Origin: Perlabentimonas sp964490015
GTDB taxonomy: Bacteria; Bacteroidota; Bacteroidia; Bacteroidales; Tenuifilaceae
Direction: 5' to 3'
Assembly (NCBI GenBank): GCA_964490015.1
Contig: CAZBBA010000004.1
Location: 1 to 64,000, forward strand
DNA: 64,000 bases
The notes under the pieces are model-generated. The model made no database searches and was not told the DNA's origin. It saw only the letters and a list, made by a program, of their open reading frames with translations. Positions within the stretch are counted from its first letter, which is position 1, and each line of letters starts with the position of its first letter. The position numbers and the translations under genes were made by a program. Positions 9,150-18,645 of the stretch are shown here, one piece after another.

Positions 9150-9468
9150 GTCATTTCGAAAAATTAAATTCTCACGGGAGGGAAAAGACAATTCCCTGCG
9201 CAGGGCGCAACCATTTCCACGTTAGGAATCGTTGGACCGCTGCTGTGCGGCGAGCAATTTCCACACGTGGAATTCACCAATTCCTAACGTGCCGTGAGCT
9301 GATTCCACAGCAGGGAGCAAGTCTCCCCTGCGCAGGAATTTTTATTTTCACGGCAGCAAATAAGCGATTCCCTGCGCAGGAAATAAAAACTCCTGCGCAG
9401 GGAATCTCAAACATTAGCAAACATGTGTTCCCTCGAGGGGGTATCAAAAAACCATATCTACATGTAGG
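9150..9468. repeat. Palindrome-rich intergenic patch
   Basis: The gap between two convergent genes is packed with short symmetric sequences. CCTGCGCAGG occurs four times (inside the 12-bp CCCTGCGCAGGG at 9194-9205, and at 9327-9336, 9371-9380 and 9392-9401). The last two lie in a perfect 15-bp inverted repeat, 9366-9380 with 9392-9406, 11-base spacer. Also seen: CACGTTAGGAAT at 9218-9229 with its reverse complement at 9280-9291; TTCCAC/GTGGAA at 9259-9272; CCCTCGAGGG at 9430-9439; CTACATGTAG at 9458-9467, ending 1 bp before the stop of the next gene. Most units begin with ATTCC or end with GGAAT. An open frame through it is not convincing as a gene. Confidence 0.75.
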
Positions 9469-12400
9469 TTACCTTAACCGCCTAGCCACCACCACAGTTT
9501 TCTTGTATTGCTTAATATTGCCGCGCAGGTCGAAGGCTTCGATAAAGATTACGTAGGCTCCAATGGTGGCAGGAGCACCGGCATCGTTAAAGCCATCCCA
9601 CTTTAGGTTGCCCGATGTGCCCAGGGGCATATTGGCAGCCAAACGCCTTACGCGTCGGCCACGGGAATCGAACACCATAATATTGGCAATGTAACCATCC
9701 TCAGGCAACTCGTAGCTTATTAGCAGGTAATCCTCAAACCCATCGCCATCGGGCGAGAAAACCTGATGCGAGAGGGTAAAGGCATCGTCAACCCGGGTAG
9801 GATCGGTAAACTGCGAGTTACGCCCTGTGGGCGTTGCAAAGCCCGAGGTTTGCGCTGCCGACTGCCAGCTCGACGCCACATTGGTTGGCATCGCAGGATT
9901 TATGCGCTCCAGCGATACGCCCTTGGGATCGGCCAACAGGGGGTTATGCATCTTATCGGTATAGGCAAACTCATCAACAATCACCCCCTGCTCGGTTTGC
10001 AGCACAACGTAACCGTTGTCGTTGGGGTATGCGGGCATGCGGGGCGTGAGAACCATGGCGTCGGGATTCTCAATAAAGTAGAACTGCCCCACCAACGCAG
10101 GATCAACCGAGAGTACAGCATAGCTGTTGGGGAAGAAGTACCACGATGCGCCAGCAGCCACAAAATTCTCGTTAATGGCAAGGGATGTCCTGTTGCGATT
10201 GGCAATATACAGCTTGCTCAGGTCAAAATTCTTATCCGATCGGTTAAATATCTCCACAAAATCAACACCTCCGGTGTAGGGATTAAAGAGGATCTCGTTT
10301 ATCACAATATCCTGTGCGGTGGGTTCCTGATGGATTGCCAGAAACATGCAGCTGGTAACCAACGAATTTTGGGCAAAATCGACAATTGCCGTGTTAAAGC
10401 AGATATCGTAAATCTCGCCCACGGCCAAAGGGTTTTCAAGGGTAAGCGATACCCGATTGTGACGAGGGCCAAACGATTGAGCCCAAATTGGGCTACCTAT
10501 CCCCTTGCTGATGGTGTAATTCCCAATGCGGGTAATGGAAAGGCTATCCATGGGTTCGGAGTATCCAACCTCAATCTGCGTTGGGCTAATCACCTTTATA
10601 TCCGTTACCCAAGGGTTAATCTGATCGGGATTTGTGGCAATGGCCGAATTTACACGGCCAGGTGTACCCCCGGTGATATCGCTGGAGGCAATCCAGTTGC
10701 CTGCGCCTTCGGCCAGATTGTTGGGATCGATCCGCTCGAGCGAGTAACCCCCGGCCTTTTGGGTCTCATTCCTATACCAGGTGTCGGAATACTCAACCCA
10801 CGAAATTAGGTTGTTGTTATTGTCGTAAATGGCCAAAAGCATACCGCCAACCAGAAGGGTTGGGAATGAGGTAATGCCAATTGCTGTTCCATATTGCGCC
10901 ATCGCTGTAGCTCCGGTAGTTCCGCTTAAAAGCAGGTAGCCATTGGGTTCAATTATCCCATCGGGAATTGTTACATAGTTATTGTTTCCCCTAAATCGCC
11001 ATCCGTTAAGCGATATGGCCTTATCGGTTCTATTGAACAATTCAACATACTCCACATTGGGCAGTCCAACAACTGGCGATGGGCGAGCCATCACCTCGTT
11101 AATTATCAAATTGCCAAAGGTGCCGGCAGCACCAAGGCCAATGATAATGCTATCGTTCACCGTGGTTCCACCAGCTGCCGATCGTATGCCCGAGGCTCGC
11201 AGCTGAAGCTGCTTAAGGGGTAGCTCCAGCGTACGTAGTGAAACTCTTGTCGGGTTCTCGGAACTGGGATAGGCTCCCACCACGGTGTAGGTTACGCCCT
11301 GCTCATCGGTAATTTGATATCGCGATGGCATTCGAGCATCATCATTTATTACCGCTTTCGAGAAATCGATATCAATTGTGGTAAGATTTGCAAGCCTTGC
11401 CTTGCTGATAACCGGAGGATAGCCAGCAGTGCTAACTTTTAGGTTATCGAGCCAGAACTCGCCAGCCCGCGAGGCGGTGTACCTAAATGTGGGGCCACAG
11501 GCAACAACCACTCTATGCTGTGTATCGACCACCCTACCCGCCAGCCTTAGTGCCGATTGTCTAAACTGCGACTGGTACCAAAGACTCCACTCGCCACTGG
11601 GTGTGCGCATAACCCTAACGAATACCGTTTCGCTCTCGTCCCAGTCGAAGGTAGATTGGATAAGCACTTGGGGAGTTGATCCCTTAGTTACTTGCCAAAG
11701 GGTAAGCAAATCGCTTGTTCCCGTTAGGTTTACACCCAGAACATAGCCATTAAAATCGCCAACCTGAATGCTAGCATTATCGGAGGTCAACACAAACCAG
11801 AAAGTGTTATCGGGCGAGGGATCCCAGGCGCCGTTTCGCATTACAAACGACCACTCCATGGGGCTATCGTTCAGGTTTTCGATGTCCAATGGGATTTCCA
11901 AACGGCTCTCGCCCGCTACCCCGCTAAGGGCATGCTTAAGCGAGCGGGCTCCATCGATGGGCGAAACGGTGGAAACATCCCAGTGCTCGGAGAGCGCAAA
12001 CGACAACATATGCTCCTCAAAATTCTCATTTATATGATTATTCAAAACGCCTCCACTCCAAATGGGTTGAGAAAATCCTTGGTTCAATGTTTCCGTTTGG
12101 TCTACAACCCTAAATCTATACTTTCCAACAGCATTTAGCACAACGCCATCCCATTGAGCATATCCATTGGTAAAGGCAATGGTTTCCGATGGGACTGAGA
12201 ATGTTCCAGGCCCGTAATCGAGCATAAGAGTCGCATCAGCAGTTGAACTCAAGTCCATATTTCCTAAAGCATCAGTAAGAACTGCCGTTGAACTTACAGG
12301 CTGCGAAACTGCTGCCATAAAGGGTTGATCGAAGAATGCGAGTTCTGTTCCTTCAACTCCAATGGTAATAGTTGGGCCTACCAAGCCTGCATCGAAGTTG

Positions 12401-15168
12401 GTTGAGAATCCGGATCCAAGAAGTGAGGTTTGCCATCCATGTCCCGAGGGCTGTACGTGAAGCGATATGGTAGAACCGTCGACTTGACCGCCAGACTTTA
12501 AAAACACTTTGAGCGAAACATCAACAGCGCCACCATCGGGAATGCTAAAAATACCATCGCCAAAGGTTAGGGTAAATGTTGTTGGAGTTATGGAAATTCC
12601 ATTGGGGGAAACCTCCTGGTTATCGACCAGCAAAACCACGCCTCCAAGGGCTTTCGATAGAGACGCGTTGGTGGCTTGCTCCTGCGAGCGGAAAACCATC
12701 TGGGTGATCCGTGTGGGCAGCATATCGGATGATCCGGAATCGGAAATCCGGAATCGCAGCACCTCAACCGCATCTTCCCTATTTATTGCAAGAGCACTTA
12801 TATCTCCACTCTCCAAAGGGGTTAATGGCTGAAGCAGCTTGGAGTTGCGATCGGAGCAGTACACAAGCCCCGAAACGGCATCGTCGAAAATCACGGACGA
12901 GGCCAGCAGGTTAAATGGCCCAGGGGTAAAGTACGAGTAGGTTAACCCGGTCCAAGTTACCTTTCCACCAGCGAGATTAGCCGTGGGATTGGGAATCTGC
13001 AGAAATCCATCGCCTAAATTCTTCGAAAGCGACACCGCTCCGGTGGCGTTCACATCTACACTTCCACCCGCATCCACAGCCGAAACCTCAACGCTAAAGG
13101 GCTCCTCAAACCCAACGTACTGCGGAACAACGGAAAAATTAAGGCGCAACGCCTTAACATCGATGGTAAAGGGTGCCGAGTTTACCTGCTGGGGAAATGC
13201 TGGGTTAAAGGTTGACCCCCGGTCGTCGGCAATAAAGTTGTGGGTCGCCGCATCAACCATAAACCGAAGGTTTGTCCCATCGGTTAGACCGCTACTTCTC
13301 AGGTAAATCCACATCGAAATCTCAACGGATTGGCCATCGGGAACAACCAGCGCATCGGCAGGTATAGGAATAGAGATTGATGCCGTAAGTATATGAGGAT
13401 TCCCAATGGGTAGAATCTGATCGTTCACCTTTAGCATTACCCCGCCGATATTGGTGCTAAACGAGGCGAGGTTAAGACCGGTGGGGCGCTTAATAAAGAT
13501 CTGCCTTACGTGAGTTGGCACGCCGTCGTACTGGCCAGTATCGAAAATCTTAAAGCGAAAAACCTCTATGGCTTTGCCAAGCGTGTTGATTGAAGACGAC
13601 ACTGAGCCAACAGCCACCTGCTCCTCGGGCTCTTCCACAACAGTCGATGGCTCGTAAATCATCTCAATAGTACCCGTTTCGGCCGACACCAAATCGGTAC
13701 CCACGGCGCTTAACTTCAGGATATCGCGCTTGTTGTAGGTAATATCGCTCCAGGTGATTACCCCGTTAACGGCGCTGGCCACCAGCTGATCCTGAGGATT
13801 TAGAACACCATCACCTTCTAAAACTCCAATGGTTATGGCTCCGCCATTGAACGACTTGGCCAAATTCCCCTCAATATCCGATGCATGTGCAACGACGGTA
13901 AATGGCTGGTTTACGATAAGCGGATTGGGATACGACGCAAAGCTTAAATGGGTAGGAATTACAGTTATGGTAAATTCATTGGACACGATGGGCGCCAAGA
14001 AATTATCGACAAAATCAGATCCCTCGTGATATGCTTCCCACTGGTGATCGGTATTATCAATTCGAATCTGTATTGTTGCTCCATCGGTAATATTTTCGGG
14101 TTTCAAGTACATCCACAGTGAAAATTCCTGCGATTCATTATCGGGAACCAGCATGTCGCCCTCATTTATCTCCAGATCAATGGATGTGCTGGTTATATAT
14201 ACTGCCTCAACGGGCACATCAATTCCATTGGCAGTAATTTTCAAGCCTCCAATGGTTGCCGGCCAATTGGCAGCATTTGGAGAATCAACCTTAGTGAAGC
14301 GAAGTTTTGTTGGCTTAATCGGTAACCCATCGGTCGATCCTTGTTCACTAACAACAAATCGCATTACCTCGGTGGCAGCGTCCGGTGTGGTTGCAATGGA
14401 CGAGAACGCTCCACCGCTTGCCTGTTGTGGGGGTTCAACCAACTGTCCCAGATGATTGTTGAAGTTCACGGGCTTATAGGTAAGCACAATATCGTCGGCC
14501 AAAAACCGTCCAGCAGCGCTGGCGGTATATCTGTAGTAAACACCTAAATATCCCCCAATTGGATGAGTGGCATCAATAACCTCGCCCCGATACGATAGGT
14601 TGAGATACGAGCCCGTTGTGGAGGCCTTTACGATAAATGTACCATCAATTTTTCGTTCAACCTCAACGGCACCTACACCTGTGGTTTTTATCTCCGTTTC
14701 CCAGTTAATCCCTGTAGATAGTATTGATGTAAACGTTCCGCCCGAAACTCGATAGAGCCTAAGAATATCATCGGAACCGGTAAGATTCACACCCACCACA
14801 TAACCATTTGGGCCTTGAGCCGCAATCATTCCCGCTGCATCCTTATCCGATGAGAGAAATACAGCCCAATGGTTCCCGCTGGTTGGGTTATAACCATGGT
14901 TAACCTTAAACCGCCAGCGAATTGAGCCCAACGACTCGTCCCAGCTGGGAAAAGGTATGGAAATACGATCTGTATCGGCACCACCTGTGGGAGCATGTTT
15001 TAACGACCCTACTCCAGAAATTGGTGTTGTAGATGTAACCACCCACCTATCGGCTGGAGCCTGTGTCCACTCCAGCAAACTAGTTTCCTCAAAGTTGTAG
15101 GTTACTGTTTGACCTATGGCAACTGCTGTATAAAATATCAGAAAGGATAATAATACAGATTTCTTCAT
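9469..15168 (-). CDS. Giant secreted protein with two lamin-tail domains and a FlgD-like C-terminus
   Basis: The start is placed at 15168 (MKKSVLLSFLIFYTAVAIGQ, a signal peptide), giving 1899 residues; the longer frame from 15192 adds eight residues in front of it. Approximate order: LamG-like domain 20-225; three copies of a module of about 270 residues beginning near 247, 516 and 784 (each with a conserved V.R.S-D-G.P core, then an Ig-like part); a second LamG-like region 1046-1250; lamin-tail domain 1350-1470 (LIINEVMARP, VEYVELFNRTDKAISLNGW); a second lamin-tail domain 1618-1740 (DIVINEILFNP, VDFVEIFNRSDKNFDL); and a FlgD-Ig-like/gliding-type C-terminus (VFSPDGDGFEDYLLI, GNLKWDG). Expected to be exported and cell-surface bound, likely through T9SS. 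Substrate unknown. Confidence 0.92.
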   Translation of the reverse strand: MKKSVLLSFLIFYTAVAIGQTVTYNFEETSLLEWTQAPADRWVVTSTTPISGVGSLKHAPTGGADTDRISIPFPSWDESLGSIRWRFKVNHGYNPTSGNHWAVFLSSDKDAAGMIAAQGPNGYVVGVNLTGSDDILRLYRVSGGTFTSILSTGINWETEIKTTGVGAVEVERKIDGTFIVKASTTGSYLNLSYRGEVIDATHPIGGYLGVYYRYTASAAGRFLADDIVLTYKPVNFNNHLGQLVEPPQQASGGAFSSIATTPDAATEVMRFVVSEQGSTDGLPIKPTKLRFTKVDSPNAANWPATIGGLKITANGIDVPVEAVYITSTSIDLEINEGDMLVPDNESQEFSLWMYLKPENITDGATIQIRIDNTDHQWEAYHEGSDFVDNFLAPIVSNEFTITVIPTHLSFASYPNPLIVNQPFTVVAHASDIEGNLAKSFNGGAITIGVLEGDGVLNPQDQLVASAVNGVITWSDITYNKRDILKLSAVGTDLVSAETGTIEMIYEPSTVVEEPEEQVAVGSVSSSINTLGKAIEVFRFKIFDTGQYDGVPTHVRQIFIKRPTGLNLASFSTNIGGVMLKVNDQILPIGNPHILTASISIPIPADALVVPDGQSVEISMWIYLRSSGLTDGTNLRFMVDAATHNFIADDRGSTFNPAFPQQVNSAPFTIDVKALRLNFSVVPQYVGFEEPFSVEVSAVDAGGSVDVNATGAVSLSKNLGDGFLQIPNPTANLAGGKVTWTGLTYSYFTPGPFNLLASSVIFDDAVSGLVYCSDRNSKLLQPLTPLESGDISALAINREDAVEVLRFRISDSGSSDMLPTRITQMVFRSQEQATNASLSKALGGVVLLVDNQEVSPNGISITPTTFTLTFGDGIFSIPDGGAVDVSLKVFLKSGGQVDGSTISLHVQPSGHGWQTSLLGSGFSTNFDAGLVGPTITIGVEGTELAFFDQPFMAAVSQPVSSTAVLTDALGNMDLSSTADATLMLDYGPGTFSVPSETIAFTNGYAQWDGVVLNAVGKYRFRVVDQTETLNQGFSQPIWSGGVLNNHINENFEEHMLSFALSEHWDVSTVSPIDGARSLKHALSGVAGESRLEIPLDIENLNDSPMEWSFVMRNGAWDPSPDNTFWFVLTSDNASIQVGDFNGYVLGVNLTGTSDLLTLWQVTKGSTPQVLIQSTFDWDESETVFVRVMRTPSGEWSLWYQSQFRQSALRLAGRVVDTQHRVVVACGPTFRYTASRAGEFWLDNLKVSTAGYPPVISKARLANLTTIDIDFSKAVINDDARMPSRYQITDEQGVTYTVVGAYPSSENPTRVSLRTLELPLKQLQLRASGIRSAAGGTTVNDSIIIGLGAAGTFGNLIINEVMARPSPVVGLPNVEYVELFNRTDKAISLNGWRFRGNNNYVTIPDGIIEPNGYLLLSGTTGATAMAQYGTAIGITSFPTLLVGGMLLAIYDNNNNLISWVEYSDTWYRNETQKAGGYSLERIDPNNLAEGAGNWIASSDITGGTPGRVNSAIATNPDQINPWVTDIKVISPTQIEVGYSEPMDSLSITRIGNYTISKGIGSPIWAQSFGPRHNRVSLTLENPLAVGEIYDICFNTAIVDFAQNSLVTSCMFLAIHQEPTAQDIVINEILFNPYTGGVDFVEIFNRSDKNFDLSKLYIANRNRTSLAINENFVAAGASWYFFPNSYAVLSVDPALVGQFYFIENPDAMVLTPRMPAYPNDNGYVVLQTEQGVIVDEFAYTDKMHNPLLADPKGVSLERINPAMPTNVASSWQSAAQTSGFATPTGRNSQFTDPTRVDDAFTLSHQVFSPDGDGFEDYLLISYELPEDGYIANIMVFDSRGRRVRRLAANMPLGTSGNLKWDGFNDAGAPATIGAYVIFIEAFDLRGNIKQYKKTVVVARRLR

Positions 15169-15192
15169 AGTGATGGGATTAGATGAAAACAT

Positions 15193-15200
15193 TACTTTTG
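15193..15200 (+). promoter_or_regulatory. -7 box of asd
   Basis: TACTTTTG matches TAnnTTTG and lies 25 bp before the asd ATG. It falls between the start of the divergent surface-protein gene and asd. No clear -33 TTG at standard spacing. Confidence 0.5.
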
Positions 15201-15225
15201 CAAAATAATAAAAAATAGTGACACT

Positions 15226-16221
15226 ATGCGAATTGCTGTTGTAGGCTGCACCGGGCTGGTGGGCTCCGAAATGCTCAAATTACTTGACGAGCTGAACATT
15301 AATGTAACAGAACTTATTCCTGTTGCCTCCGAAAAATCGGTTGGGAAGATAATTTCGTTTAGGGGAAAAGACTACAAAGTTATTGGATTGAAGCAGGGTG
15401 TTGATTCCAAGCCCGATGTGGCCATCTTCTCCGCAGGTGGCGATGTGTCGAAACAATGGGCACCAGAGTTTGCCCACGTTGGCTGTTTTGTGGTTGATAA
15501 CTCCAGCGCTTGGCGCATGGATCCAGACAAAAAGCTAATTGTCCCAGAAATAAACGGCGACACCCTTACCCCCGCCGATAAGATTATTGCCAACCCCAAC
15601 TGCAGCACCATACAACTGGTTATGGTGTTAACTCCTCTTCACCAGCGGTTTAACATTAAGCGCGTGGTGGTTTCTACTTACCAGGCGATAACCGGCACGG
15701 GGCAAAAAGCGATGACTCAGCTTACCAACGAGCGCAATGGGGTGCAAGGCCCTATGGTTTACCCTCACCCCATCGACATGAACTGCATTCCGCAGTGCGA
15801 TGTGTTTACCGAAAATGATTACACCAAAGAGGAGATGAAGTTGGTTAACGAGACCAAAAAGATATTAAACGACCAAAACATTCGCCTTACCGCAACTGCC
15901 GTTAGGGTTCCTGTTGTTGGGGGGCACTCCGAATCGGTAAACGTTGAGTTTAAGCTGCACTTTAAAACCCAAATCGTTAAGGAGATACTCACAAAAACCG
16001 AAGGGGTAGTGGTGATTGACAATCCCGAAAGGAACGAATACCCGATGCCCATAATTGCTAAGGGAAAAAACGAAGTTTTTGTGGGTCGAATTCGTCGCGA
16101 TCACACCCTGGAAAATGGCATTAACCTGTGGATTGTTGCCGATAACCTTCGTAAGGGGGCTGCAACCAATGCTGTTCAGATTGTGGATTTGATCTACAAG
16201 AAGGGGTTTATAGGCAAATAG
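15226..16221 (+). CDS. asd: Aspartate-semialdehyde dehydrogenase
   Basis: Catalyses NADPH-dependent reduction of aspartyl-4-phosphate to aspartate semialdehyde, the branch point to lysine/diaminopimelate, threonine and methionine. The 331-residue length is normal for the family. Seen: N-terminal nucleotide-binding motif GCTGLVGSEML (residues 8-18), catalytic Cys within NPNCSTIQ near residue 130, the substrate segment RVPVVGGHSESV near 225, and RIRRDHTLENG near the C-terminus. It is followed directly by a bidirectional terminator and is apparently monocistronic. Confidence 0.96.
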   Translation: MRIAVVGCTGLVGSEMLKLLDELNINVTELIPVASEKSVGKIISFRGKDYKVIGLKQGVDSKPDVAIFSAGGDVSKQWAPEFAHVGCFVVDNSSAWRMDPDKKLIVPEINGDTLTPADKIIANPNCSTIQLVMVLTPLHQRFNIKRVVVSTYQAITGTGQKAMTQLTNERNGVQGPMVYPHPIDMNCIPQCDVFTENDYTKEEMKLVNETKKILNDQNIRLTATAVRVPVVGGHSESVNVEFKLHFKTQIVKEILTKTEGVVVIDNPERNEYPMPIIAKGKNEVFVGRIRRDHTLENGINLWIVADNLRKGAATNAVQIVDLIYKKGFIGK

Positions 16222-16233
16222 CAGGCATACGAA

Positions 16234-16264
16234 CAAAAAAAGGCTCGGGATTACCGAGCCTTTA
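16234..16264. terminator. Bidirectional terminator between asd and hflX
   Basis: AGGCTCGG at 16241-16248 pairs with CCGAGCCT at 16254-16261 around the loop GATTA, with an A-run before and TTT after. It can end both convergent transcripts. Confidence 0.85.
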
Positions 16265-16267
16265 TGC

Positions 16268-17461
16268 TTAGAACAAAAAGTTATCCTTGGGGTATCGTAC
16301 CCTATGAATATCCTTGGCAATATCGTAGAGTTTCTGCCTAAATTCATCCACATTCGACTTGTGCTTTGCCGAGATAAACACGCACGGCGAGTTGCTCTTG
16401 GCCATCCAGGTTTGCTTTAAATCCTCAAGACTATAATTCTCTTTTGTAATTGGCATGGCATCAAACTCGTCCTTCTCAACCCAGCTGTAAGCATCAATCT
16501 TATTAAATACCAGAAGCGTTGGCTTGTCGTCGGCCTTAATATCGTGAAGGGTCTGGTTAACCACGGCCAGCTGCTCGTCGAAATTAGGATGTGAGATATC
16601 TACTACATGCAGAAGTATATCGGCTTCACGCACCTCATCGAGGGTTGACTTGAACGACTCCACCAGCTGGTGAGGCAACTTGCGGATAAACCCAACCGTA
16701 TCGGAAAGCAGAAAGGGAAGATTCTCTATCACCACCTTTCGCACCGTAGTATCGAGCGTGGCAAACAGCTTATCCTCGGCAAACACATCCGATTTGCTCA
16801 GCATATTCATTATGGTCGATTTCCCTACGTTGGTATATCCCACCAGGGCAACCCGCACCATAGCACCGCGGCTTTTCCGCTGGGTTGACATCTGCTTGTC
16901 GATATCCACCAAATCTTTTTTCAACTTCGAAATGCGGTCACGAATAATCCTACGGTCTGTCTCAATCTCCGTTTCTCCTGGCCCCCTTAGTCCAATACCC
17001 CCACGTTGGCGCTCGAGGTGAGTCCACATTCGTGTTAATCGGGGCAATAAATACTGATACTGTGCAAGTTCTACTTGAGTTTTGGCGTAGGCAGTTTTTG
17101 CACGCTGGGCAAAAATATCAAGAATTAAATTCGTTCGGTCGAGGATTCGCCGGTTAAACTCACGCTCAAGGTTACGCAGCTGCGAAGCGGTTAGCTCATC
17201 ATCAAAAATAATGAGATCTACCTCATGCTCCTCGACAAACTGCTTTACCTCAGCCACCTTTCCCGACCCTATAAACGATCGGGGATTAGGCGTGGTTAAT
17301 CGCTGAACAAAACGCCTAAGAACCATTGCGCCTGCCGTCTCTGCCAGGAACTCTAGCTCATTAAGGTAATCGCTCACCAGCTCGTCGGGCTGTCCTTTTA
17401 CCTGAACTCCTACAAGTACTGCAGTCTCCTTCTCCTTAACAGTCGAAATGGGCTCAATCAT
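16268..17461 (-). CDS. hflX: GTPase HflX
   Basis: 397 residues from the preferred ATG at 17461 (MIEPISTVKEKETAVLVGV); an in-frame ATG at 17485 adds eight poorly fitting residues and overlaps the upstream hairpin. The N-terminal HflX domain contains the Gly-rich GGIGLRGPGETEIE loop, followed by a helical coiled region and the G domain: G1 GYTNVGKST, G3 DTVGFIRKLP, G4 NKID. HflX binds the 50S subunit and is known to split or rescue stalled ribosomes, often under stress. It ends at the shared terminator with asd. Confidence 0.95.
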   Translation of the reverse strand: MIEPISTVKEKETAVLVGVQVKGQPDELVSDYLNELEFLAETAGAMVLRRFVQRLTTPNPRSFIGSGKVAEVKQFVEEHEVDLIIFDDELTASQLRNLEREFNRRILDRTNLILDIFAQRAKTAYAKTQVELAQYQYLLPRLTRMWTHLERQRGGIGLRGPGETEIETDRRIIRDRISKLKKDLVDIDKQMSTQRKSRGAMVRVALVGYTNVGKSTIMNMLSKSDVFAEDKLFATLDTTVRKVVIENLPFLLSDTVGFIRKLPHQLVESFKSTLDEVREADILLHVVDISHPNFDEQLAVVNQTLHDIKADDKPTLLVFNKIDAYSWVEKDEFDAMPITKENYSLEDLKQTWMAKSNSPCVFISAKHKSNVDEFRQKLYDIAKDIHRVRYPKDNFLF

Positions 17462-17483
17462 ACGTTTACACTTTACTATATAC

Positions 17484-17512
17484 AAAAAACCCTGACTGTA
17501 ATCAGGGTTTTA
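17484..17512 (-). terminator. Terminator of the tonB-like gene
   Basis: AAAACCCTGA (17486-17495) pairs with TCAGGGTTTT (17502-17511) around CTGTAA. On the minus strand it lies just after the TonB stop and ends in a T-run. Confidence 0.8.
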
Positions 17513-17535
17513 ATATTGGGTATAAAAACAATTCC

Positions 17536-18225
17536 TTATTGAAGTACGAAGATAATAGGGATGTTAAATGAAACCCGTACTGGCTTACCCCTCTGCATCC
17601 CGGGTTTCCATTTTGGGCTCGACTCCACAACACGGATTGCTTCCTTGTCTAAGGCAGGGTCAACACCTCGTAAAATCTTAACATTTGAAACACCTCCGTG
17701 GGGTTCAACCACAAACGAAAGGATAACACGCCCCTGAATACCGTTCTCGGCAGCAATCTCGGGATACCTTAGGTTTCGGTTAATAAATTCGCGGAACTTG
17801 TTTATGTCACCACCTTGAAAACTTGGCATATCCTCTACAATCACAAAGATTTCCTCCTCCTCGGCTTCCTCTTCCTCGTCGATAAAATTAACGATTCTAA
17901 CTGCTAAATCCTCGTTGAACTCACTGTCAAAAAGGTCGATATCATCATCTATCTTGATATCATCCTCAACAATGTTGATAATGTCGATTACCTGCATGGG
18001 CTGTGGTGGTGGTGGCGGTGGTTTTATCTCCTCCTGCTGCGTAATAGGAATTAACTCCTCTTCCAATACGATGTCCTGCATCTGTGCTAAGTCGGTGTTT
18101 ATCCCACCAGTCGAAGTCCACTCAAATGCGAGTAGGATAATTCCCAGCGAAAGCACTAGACCAATCTCTATGAAAATGGTTTTCTTCTTCTCGAGATCAA
18201 CTTTTGGATTTTTCTTGAGTTCCAT
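17536..18225 (-). CDS. TonB-family energy transducer
   Basis: 229 residues. The N-terminal cytoplasmic segment (MELKKNPKVDLEKKKTIF) is followed by one membrane helix at about 18-38, a short Pro run (PPPPPPQP near 70), an acidic periplasmic linker rich in Glu and Asp, and a C-terminal TonB domain from about 140 (YPEIAAENGIQGRVILSFVVE, DKEAIRVVESSPKWKPG). It should transmit proton-motive-force energy to TonB-dependent outer membrane transporters. No exbB/exbD or receptor gene is next to it. The acidic run (DEEEEAEEEEIF) is a striking but common feature of Bacteroidota TonB proteins. Confidence 0.9.
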   Translation of the reverse strand: MELKKNPKVDLEKKKTIFIEIGLVLSLGIILLAFEWTSTGGINTDLAQMQDIVLEEELIPITQQEEIKPPPPPPQPMQVIDIINIVEDDIKIDDDIDLFDSEFNEDLAVRIVNFIDEEEEAEEEEIFVIVEDMPSFQGGDINKFREFINRNLRYPEIAAENGIQGRVILSFVVEPHGGVSNVKILRGVDPALDKEAIRVVESSPKWKPGMQRGKPVRVSFNIPIIFVLQ

Positions 18226-18376
18226 ATCTTCTGTTTTTGGGCTCTATAAAAAAGTTAGATTTGCACCATCTGAATGGTAATACGTTCAAGTTTGCAAAGC
18301 AACGAAAAAAACATCAGAATTCAAATATTTTAACGTCATAAATCCACAAAAAGTTTGTTGGGCAGCAAAAATTTAT

Positions 18377-18405
18377 TTGTGGATAAAAAAATTTGTTTAC
18401 TTTTG
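18377..18405 (+). promoter_or_regulatory. Promoter of tRNA-Ala
   Basis: TTG at 18377-18379, 18-bp spacer, then TACTTTTG at 18398-18405; both elements of the Bacteroidota vegetative promoter are present. It is placed 50 bp ahead of the tRNA. The rest of 18226-18455 shows no other gene. Confidence 0.7.
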
Positions 18406-18455
18406 CGGTGCAAATTTGCAAGGCACAATTCCAGCAATTCGCAAATTCAAAACAA

Positions 18456-18529
<74 letters not shown>

Positions 18530-18532
18530 CAC

Positions 18533-18569
18533 AAAAAAGGCCGATTCAAAATTATGGATCGGCCTTTTT
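18533..18569 (+). terminator. Terminator after tRNA-Ala
   Basis: AGGCCGAT pairs with ATCGGCCT around an 11-base loop, with an A-run before and TTTTT after. Confidence 0.85.
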
Positions 18570-18601
18570 CTATTGATACAACCTCTCTAACCTTTTTTTG
18601 G

Positions 18602-18609
18602 TACATTTG
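18602..18609 (+). promoter_or_regulatory. -7 box of the aldo-keto reductase gene
   Basis: TACATTTG fits TAnnTTTG and lies 36 bp before the ATG at 18646. This excludes the upstream TTG at 18598 as the start. Confidence 0.5.
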
Positions 18610-18645
18610 ACATTAAAACAATTGCCACCAATTACCTATAACAAA

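Noticed and set aside
9366..9406. 15-bp inverted repeat read as a simple terminator
   Set aside because: The spacer and surrounding copies of the same palindrome, and no T-run after the right arm, make a plain intrinsic terminator less likely than a repeat array. A termination role cannot be excluded.
9245..9556. 103-residue plus-strand frame through the palindrome patch
   Set aside because: It is made of the repeated palindromes and then overlaps the end of the lamin-tail gene; no ribosome site or family features. It is better explained by the repeats.
15865..16353. 162-residue minus-strand frame over the end of asd
   Set aside because: It crosses the asd/hflX terminator and is antisense to clear asd sequence.
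18241..18262. TAGATTTG on the plus strand upstream of tRNA-Ala as a second promoter
   Set aside because: It lies over the leader of the divergent tonB gene and no plus-strand gene needs it, as tRNA-Ala has a better promoter at 18377-18405.
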